From Bacteroidales bacterium (GTDB taxonomy: Bacteria > Bacteroidota > Bacteroidia > Bacteroidales > FEN-979): 47,655 nucleotides of DNA. The stretch lies in contig JAUXWT010000078.1 in NCBI GenBank assembly GCA_030681475.1, positions 1-47,655 on the forward strand, in the 5' to 3' direction. Below the pieces are notes generated by a model. The model made no database searches. It saw only the letters and a list, made by a program, of their open reading frames with translations, and was not told the origin of the DNA. Below, one piece after another: positions 41,432 through 47,655 of the stretch (positions are counted from its first letter, which is position 1; each line of letters opens with the position of its first letter). The translations under genes and the position numbers were made by a program.

Positions 41432-43252
41432 ATGAAAAGTTTTTTTAAAATTCTTCGTTACGCAGGGCCTTACTGGGTTTATGCCATGCTTAACGTGGTG
41501 TTTAATATCCTTTCCGTAATCTTTTCATTGGTCTCGTTCGGATTGTTCATCCCTGTTTTACAGATGCTTTTCCACCAGATGACCATTCCGGCTTCGGCCC
41601 CTCCGATGCGGTTGGAGATTGATGCGCTCAGGGATAATTTTTATTACTACACCGGCCAAGTGATAGAGCGGTACGGCAATGAAAAAATGCTGGTTTATAT
41701 CGGGATTACGATCATCATTTTGTATTTCCTGAAAAACCTGTTCAGGTATCTGGCCATGTATTTTCTTGCAGTAGTTCGGAATGGCGTGGTAAAGGATCTT
41801 CGGAATGACCTCTACCTGAAAATTCTGATCCTGCCATTGTCATATTTTAACGAAAAGCGCAAGGGAGATATCATCGCCCGGATGACCACCGATGTGCAGG
41901 AGGTCGAATGGTCCATTATGAGTTCACTGGAGATGGCATTCCGCGATCCGATCACGATGATAACATACATCATCACCTTGTTTATTATCAGTCCGGCGCT
42001 TACTGTTTTTGTCCTGGTGCTCCTGCCAGTCAGTGGATTTATCATCGGCAGGATCGGAAAAAGCCTGAAACGGACATCAGACAAAGGCCAGTACAAGATG
42101 GGCGTACTTCTTTCGATGATCGAAGAGACGATCTCAGGGCTGCGCATCATCAAAGCATTCAACGCCATCAGTTTCGCCGACAAGCGGTTCCGTCATACGA
42201 ACCAGGAATACAACCGGCTGATGGTACGGCTTTACCGTAAACGTGACCTGGCCTCCCCCTTAAGCGAATTCCTGAGCGCCTGTGTGGTCACCATCGTGTT
42301 GTGGTATGGCGGAAAACTTGTCTTCACTCCCGGGAACTTTCTGGATGCGGCAGCTTTCCTCGTTTACCTGGGGATATTCTCCCAACTGATGCCTCCCGCC
42401 AAATCCATCACCCAGGCTTTTTACAACATTCAGAAGGGGGCTGCATCGGTGGACCGGATTGAACAAATATTGAAGGCGCCCGAAGTCATTGAGGAAAAGA
42501 CCGATGCGCTTACAAAAAAAGATTTCAACACCGGGATTGAATACCGGAATGTCAATTTTTCATATGCTGATGAACCGGTTCTGAAACAGATCGACCTGAC
42601 GATCCATAAAGGCAAAACCATCGCTGTGGTCGGACCTTCCGGAGGGGGAAAATCAACACTCGTTGATCTGCTGCCCCGTTTTTATGATTGCGCAGGTGGC
42701 GGCATTTTCATCGACGGGATTGATATCCGTGACCTCGTAATCCGCGATTTGCGCGGTTTGATGGGCATTGTATCCCAGGAAACCATTCTGTTTAACGACA
42801 CGGTATTCAACAACATCGCTTTTGGCATGGAAAACGTCAGTGAGGCCGATGTAATTGGTGCTGCCAAGGTTGCCAATGCCCATGAGTTTATTGAGAAAAT
42901 GCCGCAGGGATATGCGACCAACATCGGCGACCGTGGAACAAAACTTTCAGGCGGACAGCGTCAGCGGCTCAGCATTGCCCGTGCCGTACTGAGGAATCCG
43001 CCGATTCTCATTCTTGATGAAGCTACCTCTGCCCTGGATACAGAATCGGAACGGTTGGTACAACAAGCCCTCGAGAATCTCATGCGTCACCGTACCTCGA
43101 TCGTCATCGCCCACCGCCTCTCCACCATCCAGTTTGCCGATGAAATTATCGTGTTGCGGCATGGGAAACTGGTCGAACGCGGCACCCATAACGTCCTTCT
43201 GGAGAAGAACGGCGTTTACAGAAAGTTGTATGAATTGCAATCCTTCGTTTAA
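41432..43252 (+). CDS. ABC exporter, fused permease and ATPase (MsbA-like)
   Basis: 606 residues, ATG 41432. A half-transporter that would act as a dimer in the inner membrane. The N-terminal half has about six helices (GPYWVYAMLNVVFNILSVIF, MLVYIGITIIILYFL, TVFVLVLLPVSGFIIG). The nucleotide-binding domain has Walker A VGPSGGGKSTL, Q-loop SQETILFND, signature LSGGQRQRLSIARA, Walker B ILILDEATSALD and H-loop IAHRLSTI. Subfamily and length suggest an MsbA-type lipid or lipopolysaccharide flippase, but drug or peptide export is possible. Single gene; an ATTTCGCN array starts right after its stop. Confidence 0.95.
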   Translation: MKSFFKILRYAGPYWVYAMLNVVFNILSVIFSLVSFGLFIPVLQMLFHQMTIPASAPPMRLEIDALRDNFYYYTGQVIERYGNEKMLVYIGITIIILYFLKNLFRYLAMYFLAVVRNGVVKDLRNDLYLKILILPLSYFNEKRKGDIIARMTTDVQEVEWSIMSSLEMAFRDPITMITYIITLFIISPALTVFVLVLLPVSGFIIGRIGKSLKRTSDKGQYKMGVLLSMIEETISGLRIIKAFNAISFADKRFRHTNQEYNRLMVRLYRKRDLASPLSEFLSACVVTIVLWYGGKLVFTPGNFLDAAAFLVYLGIFSQLMPPAKSITQAFYNIQKGAASVDRIEQILKAPEVIEEKTDALTKKDFNTGIEYRNVNFSYADEPVLKQIDLTIHKGKTIAVVGPSGGGKSTLVDLLPRFYDCAGGGIFIDGIDIRDLVIRDLRGLMGIVSQETILFNDTVFNNIAFGMENVSEADVIGAAKVANAHEFIEKMPQGYATNIGDRGTKLSGGQRQRLSIARAVLRNPPILILDEATSALDTESERLVQQALENLMRHRTSIVIAHRLSTIQFADEIIVLRHGKLVERGTHNVLLEKNGVYRKLYELQSFV

Positions 43253-43276
43253 ATTTCGCTATTTCGCCATTTCGCT
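43253..43276. repeat. ATTTCGCN octamer array at the exporter stop codon
   Basis: ATTTCGCT, ATTTCGCC, ATTTCGCT follow the TAA (43250-43252) with no spacer. The convergent carboxypeptidase gene ends 6 nt later. Confidence 0.85.
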
Positions 43277-43281
43277 TCCGT

Positions 43282-44130
43282 TCAAATTTCCGCCATACTG
43301 ATCATCACATCTTCCATTTTCTTCTTCATCAATTTAACCCTGCAATCATAATCGTTGACGATCAGTGAAAAGATGAGTTGCCTTCCGGTTACGGTGACAA
43401 CATAACCGGCGAAACTTTTTACCTTGCCGATGGTTCCTGTTTTTGCATGCACGCGTCCTTCTGCCGCACTGCCCTTCATGGCCTTATGTAAGGTACCAGT
43501 AAGTCCGGCAAGAGGAAGCGATTCATAGAATACATCGAAATAGGGGGAGGTCCGCATTGCGTAAAGGGCGTCAACCAATTGCTTAGGGGAGATCGCGTTG
43601 TTACGCGACAGCCCATTGCCATCATAAAAGTTCATTCCCTCGGTATCCACGCCTTTGGTGGACCAGAAATCAAGTATGGCCTTGGCCCCGGCCGCAGTAG
43701 TATGGGTTTGGTAAACCTTCCCGCCGATCTTCCTGAGCAGTTTTGAAGAGCGCCAGTTGACACTCATCTGGTTGGTGACCGTGACCTCGGGAATGACCTG
43801 TTTTCCAAAATATTCCAGAGCGGCGCCTGTTACAAAGATTTTCAGCGTTGAGGCAGGGATCATGGGTTTTTTGGCATGGTAATCAGCCACGATAACAGGA
43901 TTCTTGTTTGTTACATCCACGACCAGATATCCAAGGGAGGCTTTTTGAAGCAATGGGTCATTCTGAAGTAACTGCAATGCCTGAAGCATGGTATCGTACC
44001 TTGGTTGAGGCTCCAGTTTCGCAAGTCCGGGTATCTCTTTCTGTGCATTTGATCTTGATTTGTTATTCTGGCAGGCAAACAATAATGGGAACAGGATCAG
44101 CAGCGAAATAAAGAAACTTCTTTTATGCAT
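43282..44130 (-). CDS. Compact D-alanyl-D-alanine carboxypeptidase (PBP4/S13-like)
   Basis: 282 residues, ATG 44130. Probable lipoprotein: MHKRSFFISLLILFPLLFAC, Cys20. Penicillin-binding catalytic motifs are in order: SxxK in MIPASTLKIFV (about 90), SxN in GNGLSRNNAIS (about 178), KTG in VHAKTGTIGKVKSFAGY (about 230). Order and context are those of PBP4/DacB (peptidase S13). However, the large insert domains between SxxK and SxN that bring the family to 450-500 residues are missing; only ~90 residues separate the motifs. It should trim or cut peptidoglycan stems in the periplasm. Converges with the exporter gene. Confidence 0.88.
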   Translation of the reverse strand: MHKRSFFISLLILFPLLFACQNNKSRSNAQKEIPGLAKLEPQPRYDTMLQALQLLQNDPLLQKASLGYLVVDVTNKNPVIVADYHAKKPMIPASTLKIFVTGAALEYFGKQVIPEVTVTNQMSVNWRSSKLLRKIGGKVYQTHTTAAGAKAILDFWSTKGVDTEGMNFYDGNGLSRNNAISPKQLVDALYAMRTSPYFDVFYESLPLAGLTGTLHKAMKGSAAEGRVHAKTGTIGKVKSFAGYVVTVTGRQLIFSLIVNDYDCRVKLMKKKMEDVMISMAEI

Positions 44131-44262
44131 GAACTGGATTTACAAATATTTGCCAAATATCGGAAAAAAAAATTGCAGGTGACAATAAATCTACCAATTC
44201 AATAAAAGTTGCTTCAACAGTTTATCCTGAGAAGATGCTTGTACCCCAATACCCCTTTACAA

Positions 44263-44550
44263 CTACGCGGGTTTCAGCGAATAATCTTTTTTCAGAAGCC
44301 CCTTCTCCATGCACTCCTGAATATCTGAGAGACGAAAGTACACCTTCCTTCCCAGTTTACTGTAAGGAAGGTCTCCTGAATTTCTTAAGTCGGTCAAAGT
44401 CCGCAAGGAAACGGAAAGTTTTTCGGAAGCTTCATGGGACTCGATCCAGTCAAATCCGCCTGCTGATGCCCGGAGCAGCTTAAATTCAATGCGAGTCAGA
44501 CTGTTGAAGATCTCTTCCATCATCTTTTCAGTTTGAAGTTGGGTTTTCAT
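44263..44550 (-). CDS. HTH_17 (excisionase-like) DNA-binding protein
   Basis: 95 residues from ATG 44550; the frame opens upstream at 44610 without a good start. After a helical N-terminus (TEKMMEEIFNSLTRIEFKLL), the MerR/excisionase-type winged helix reads WIESHEASEKLSVSLRTLTD, then LRNSGDLPYSKLGRKVYF and RLSDIQECMEKG. In Bacteroidota such proteins are usually encoded on conjugative transposons or phages near the integrase. Here no integrase or mobilisation gene is visible, so it may be an orphan of a lost element or a host regulator. Confidence 0.88.
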   Translation of the reverse strand: MKTQLQTEKMMEEIFNSLTRIEFKLLRASAGGFDWIESHEASEKLSVSLRTLTDLRNSGDLPYSKLGRKVYFRLSDIQECMEKGLLKKDYSLKPA

Positions 44551-44798
44551 AGCGTGAATATTAATTGGTTTATATTGCTTAATCGGACTTGGGTACAAAA
44601 GGTAATACATGAAAAGTGGTTTTTTTATTAACTTTTAACATTTTTTAACATTTCTTCATATTTGCTGTTAAATTTTTAATTGATTTAGCTCAATCATACC
44701 AGTGAAGTTAAAATATCCTTTGAATGCTTTTCGTGATAGGATTATCATGACTTTCGAGTATGTAGTGTTAATACGGGTGGCCAAGGTATTGCTCCACG

Positions 44799-44968
44799 CG
44801 CTCCGTAGGAGCGGAATTTCGGTAGTAGCATGATCACATTTGGGAACAATTCGCTCCGTAGGTGCGAAATTATTTTCCAGGAAATCAAAACAAAACAAAT
44901 TGCGCACCTACGGAGCGCTTGATCGGGGCGGGTGCATACGTCTACCAATATTTGGCTCCTACGGAGCC
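44799..44968. repeat. Palindromic GCTCC-GTA-GGAGC repeat cluster
   Basis: Four palindromes lie in 170 bp: CGCTCCGTAGGAGCG (44799-44813), CGCTCCGTAGGTGCG (44852-44866), GCGCACCTACGGAGCGC (44902-44918) and GGCTCCTACGGAGCC (44954-44968). The second and third are inverted copies with AATT flanks and could fold into one long hairpin. Flanking words GGTAGTAGC and TCTACCAATATTTGGC fit a dispersed Bacteroidota intergenic repeat of the form CTACC.ATATTT.GCTCCTACGGAGC that I recall. The surrounding gap 44551-45246 has no gene I can support; 45101-45128 also has AAGTCTGTTGC duplicated. Confidence 0.85.
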
Positions 44969-45246
44969 GGGAAGGTTTATTAATAAACAATATCTGCTAT
45001 ATAGGTGGGAACTTGCAAAATCCAATTCGCCTGGTACAATTGTGCTTCAATCAATAAGATTTTTACTTTCCTCCAGACACCTTTCCTGCGAGGCTCATTC
45101 AAGTCTGTTGCAAGTCTGTTGCAAGTGTCCTTCGTCCTTCTTTATCTCGGTTAAATGCAAACAATACAGGCAGTGTAATGACTTAATTTAGCTAAATATT
45201 GTATTTATAATGACAAAATTATTATACATGTAAAAATATTGTCAAT

Positions 45247-45426
45247 ATGAAAATTGCCAAACGTGAACTTCTCAATCTGATTGAAGAAAAAGGACAATAG
45301 TTATCAGCCTTTGAGATCAAAAGGGGCCCCCGTGCGGTGCGCATCCCTGTTGCCTTTCAGAAGGCCTATCCCGAAGCGACTTCCCAGACGATATCCAAGC
45401 AGAATTACCTCGAGTTTATCACATAG
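45247..45426 (+). pseudogene. Mini-gene interrupted by an in-frame TAG
   Basis: ATG 45247 begins MKIAKRELLNLIEEKGQ, then TAG (45298-45300). The same frame continues LSAFEIKRGPRAVRIPVAFQ...SKQNYLEFIT to TAG 45424-45426. Composition on both sides of the stop looks coding and the frame is maintained, so this reads as a 59-residue protein with a single nonsense change (CAG, AAG or TGG to TAG). Suppression or two separate peptides are alternatives. The family is not recognised. A CAGTCCC array begins 4 nt after the final stop. Confidence 0.45.
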
Positions 45427-45430
45427 ATGC

Positions 45431-45577
45431 TGTCCCCCAGTCCCCAGTCCCCAGTCCCCAGTCCTCAGTCCCCAGTCCTCAGTCCCCAGTCCTCAGTCCT
45501 CAGTCCCCAGTCCCCTCGTCCCCCTGTCCCCTGTCCGCCTGTCCGCTTGTCCCCCTGTCCCCCTGTCCCCCAGTCTC
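45431..45577. repeat. CAGTCCC heptamer and CTGTCCCC octamer array
   Basis: Heptamers CAGTCCC and CAGTCCT alternate for about eleven units (45438-45514). They are followed by CTGTCCCC, CTGTCCGC and CTTGTCCC-type octamers to 45577, the complement of the 2-93 array. Confidence 0.9.
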
Positions 45578-45610
45578 TTACGGCTTTCCGTAACCTGTAA
45601 CGTTTTTTTT
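45578..45610 (+). terminator. Possible terminator after the mini-gene
   Basis: TTACGG, loop CTTT, CCGTAA (45578-45593), and after ACCTGTAACG a run of nine T. The spacer between stem and T run is longer than ideal. Confidence 0.3.
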
Positions 45611-45968
45611 TCCTCCCCGTATAATATAGGTGCAAAAGAGCTTATCTTTAGCGGCAACAGTTTATTGATAATAAGTTAATGAGCTGATTATCAATATTTA
45701 ATATGGATAATGGTGCACGACAGCATGGATTATATGCATGGCGGAGGCATACCTCCCTTGTATTGCCGTGCATTTTGTTGCACGCCATTAAAGTTTTTAT
45801 CAACAGGGTTTTGCACATTTCCGGTTTTTCCGCTGACTTTTCTCAACACAGGCATAAACCTTCCACTCGTTCGTTCCTCCCGGCACTTCAGTCACATCGG
45901 CCAATCTTGTTGAGATGTCATTATTTATGCCGATAACAAATTTATCTGCAACAGGTTAACGATTTTAA
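45611..45968. other. Gene-free stretch
   Basis: No supported gene. It contains only low-quality short frames and AT-rich sequence before the secreted-protein start at 45969; no hairpin or promoter box that I would defend. Confidence 0.6.
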
Positions 45969-46907
45969 ATGAGTCAGAAAACACGCATATCAAACATCTT
46001 TAGCGCCGGGATGATGTTCCCGGTGGTGGGTGGTTTGATATGGAGGGTGTTTTTCCTTGCTGCAACCCTTAATTTGGTGTCGCTTACCGTTTATTCGCAG
46101 ACAGTTGTTTTACCGCGCGACGCAGTATCCAAACCCCGAACAGACGGAGTGACAAGTTTCTCTGATTTCACAGAAAATCCAGCAATTGCGGCTTCTGTTA
46201 CCCTGCTGCCTGACACAATCTGGGCATGCGTGGGAGACACGATACTAGTTCCAATTTATGTGACAGGGGATGATATTGGTGGGATGGAACTTTTTCTCGA
46301 TTTTAATCATAGTGTTCTGGGGTTTGTTAATCCAATGGGTTATGCGAATGCTTTTCCTCTTTTTTCTGATATAACCTATAATTATGATTATATACCAAAT
46401 ACTACTGCAATTATTTCAATCTATGATACATTGTGGTATCTGGGTCATAGCCATAATTTTACTGGTGAAAAGATTGTTGATCTTTTGTTTATTTACAATG
46501 GTGGCACTACTGTTATTCATTTAAGGAGATCACCTGATCCTGATCCTTTGAATTATTGTGCATTACATGATGCTTTAGGACTTGATATTTTGCCTGTTAC
46601 GTATACTGATAACCAGGTAACAGGGTCCACCCTAATACCTGCTATCAACGGTGATGCAACAGCCTGTGCCGGTGAAACCAAAACCTATTCGACAAATCCT
46701 GGCAATGCGAATTATATCTGGACGGTTTCAGCCGGAGGTACCATCACAGCCGGTGCAGGAACTAACGAGATCAATGTTACCTGGAATACAGCAGGAGCAC
46801 AAAGCGTCAGTGTAAACTATATGGTTGGTACAGAGACCTCATGCACGACAGTTTTGAATGTAACGGTAAACTCCAAACCGACAACAAGCTCTATTTATCA
46901 CAATTAA
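45969..46907 (+). CDS. Secreted cohesin/PKD-like protein without sorting domain
   Basis: 312 residues, ATG 45969. There is an N-terminal hydrophobic signal (GGLIWRVFFLAATLNLVSLTVYSQ) after a 30-residue basic extension. Residues ~75-215 resemble a cohesin-like beta domain (DTIWACVGDTILVPIYVTG, GGMELFLDFNHSVLGF). Residues ~225-305 are a PKD-like/Ig unit (GDATACAGETKTYSTNPGNA, YIWTVSAGG, VTWNTAGAQSVSV, ending LNVTVNSKPTT). The protein then stops at YHN with no T9SS tail, so it may be truncated. Codon use in 46250-46620 is clearly more AT-rich than elsewhere in the window, suggesting transfer. Confidence 0.75.
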   Translation: MSQKTRISNIFSAGMMFPVVGGLIWRVFFLAATLNLVSLTVYSQTVVLPRDAVSKPRTDGVTSFSDFTENPAIAASVTLLPDTIWACVGDTILVPIYVTGDDIGGMELFLDFNHSVLGFVNPMGYANAFPLFSDITYNYDYIPNTTAIISIYDTLWYLGHSHNFTGEKIVDLLFIYNGGTTVIHLRRSPDPDPLNYCALHDALGLDILPVTYTDNQVTGSTLIPAINGDATACAGETKTYSTNPGNANYIWTVSAGGTITAGAGTNEINVTWNTAGAQSVSVNYMVGTETSCTTVLNVTVNSKPTTSSIYHN

Positions 46908-47145
46908 CCGGAAATAAAAGATAAAAACGAATAAACGAGAAAAAACAACATAAAAACAACGAACCATGAAAACACAAACGATTACACAGCGAAGGATCCA
47001 GATGCCGGAAACAGGGTTAAATCCCAACCACCGAACGCACGACCTTTCCCGCTTTGCATGGTTCCGACGACCCCGGAATAAAATATTAATCAACGATATA
47101 CCTCAAGATATTCAAATAAAAAACAAACAATCAAATAATCAGGTC

Positions 47146-47655
47146 ATGAAAACAAAATTAAGCCTATTGCAATGGATGTTGGTTCTGCTGTTCGCTGCAG
47201 GTTCGATGGGGGTGATGGGGCAAAACCCTGGAGGATTACCGGACAGTACGAACACTCAAAGTGTATGTCAATGGTCAATTGAACCATATGCTGTTAGTGG
47301 GCACATAGGCTCTACTTATACTTGGTCCATTGTACCTAACCCGGATGGAGGAGGGTCTATAGCAAATGTTGCTGATAGTATAATCAATGTTACCTGGACG
47401 ACTGTTGGAACATGTATTTTACGTGTTGTTGAAATGAATGTCGCTGGTTGCTCTGATACAAGTGATTTAGCAGTAACTGTTGAACCAAAACCCATCGCTA
47501 CGGCCAGCAACAATGGTCCGTTGTGTGAAGGAGAAACTTTGCAGTTAACGGGAGGACCGGGAGGTCTCGCTACTTACGCTTGGACAGGACCTAATGGTTT
47601 TGTGTCCGCGTTGCAAAGTCCGACTATCTCCATGGTGACGATAGCAAATGCGGGG
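47146..47655 (+). CDS. Secreted Ig-repeat adhesin-like protein (partial)
   Basis: Runs off the window end: 170 codons from ATG 47146. The signal peptide is LLQWMLVLLFAAGSMGVMGQ. The same frame is open back to an ATG at 46966, but that would add 60 basic residues before the signal. A PKD-like unit (TYTWSIVPNPDGGGSIANV, NVTWTTVGTCILRVVE) ends in VTVEPKPIATAS. A second, Ig-like unit follows (NNGPLCEGETLQLTGGPGGL, YAWTGPNGFVSALQSPTISM), the repeat type found in very long Bacteroidota adhesins. No enzymatic domain is visible in the part present. Confidence 0.85.
   Translation, partial: MKTKLSLLQWMLVLLFAAGSMGVMGQNPGGLPDSTNTQSVCQWSIEPYAVSGHIGSTYTWSIVPNPDGGGSIANVADSIINVTWTTVGTCILRVVEMNVAGCSDTSDLAVTVEPKPIATASNNGPLCEGETLQLTGGPGGLATYAWTGPNGFVSALQSPTISMVTIANAG

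Noticed and set aside
44668-44907. 79-residue minus-strand frame
   Set aside because: It overlaps the palindromes and has no family resemblance or start context.
45281-45679. 132-residue plus-strand frame across the array
   Set aside because: It is translated tandem repeat (SPQSSVPSPQ...), low complexity, and overlaps the mini-gene in another frame.

Overview
This window looks like a chromosomal contig of an uncultured Bacteroidota (Bacteroidales-like) bacterium. The main evidence is a set of large secreted proteins ending in a type IX secretion (T9SS) C-terminal sorting domain (YPNP...G.Y..K pattern). Lineage-typical families support it: DUF3127, DUF6029, Omp28-related, AAA_14/DUF4143, GEVED and BACON domains. 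Promoters resemble the Bacteroidota -7 element TAnnTTTG, and Shine-Dalgarno sequences are mostly absent. No tRNA, rRNA, CRISPR array or intact transposase is visible. All calls come from reading the sequence; no database search was possible.

Layout. 1-2.8 kb: protease-like lipoprotein, nitroreductase, DUF3127 protein, a 33-residue lysine-rich mini-protein, and an F420-reductase-like protein. 2.8-6.0 kb: accessory stretch with three diverged copies of a ~200-bp intergenic element, a T9SS protein, a Fic-domain remnant and a TonB-C-like protein. 6.0-10.8 kb: AAA/DUF4143 ATPase, SnoaL-like protein, a small gene remnant and an M9 collagenase-like gene broken by two frameshifts and a lost tail. 10.8-15.5 kb: minus-strand acyl-CoA cluster (enoyl-CoA hydratase, 3-hydroxyacyl-CoA dehydrogenase, thiolase, nitronate monooxygenase). 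15.6-28.5 kb: T9SS protein, aldo/keto reductase, M1 aminopeptidase, amino-acid permease, TauE/SafE permease, isoaspartyl peptidase, dCMP deaminase, M6 protease. 28.5-34.7 kb: P-loop kinase, LOG protein, AhpD-like protein, ManA, then a TlpA / DUF6029 / Omp28 run. 34.7-44.1 kb: C25 protease, LolC/E-like permease, methyltransferase, RbfA, outer-membrane protein, small lipoprotein, ABC exporter, compact D-Ala-D-Ala carboxypeptidase. 44.2-47.7 kb: gene-poor stretch with an excisionase-like HTH protein, palindromes, a mini-gene with an in-frame amber codon, and two secreted Ig/PKD-type proteins, the second cut by the window end.

Functionally the window suggests a protein- and peptide-degrading organism. 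Secreted peptidases of families M1, M6, C25 and a decayed M9 stand beside an amino-acid permease, an isoaspartyl peptidase and CoA-thioester oxidation.

The most unusual signal is in the gaps. Short-period tandem word arrays (7-, 8- and 9-mers of several unrelated sequences) repeatedly begin within 0-5 nt of stop codons, and in two cases contain the stop codon. Different 14-mer direct duplications sit just upstream of two start codons. A hairpin family and a palindrome family are also present. No complete new defence or metabolic system can be defended from the sequence alone; the stop-proximal arrays are the best candidate for something undescribed.
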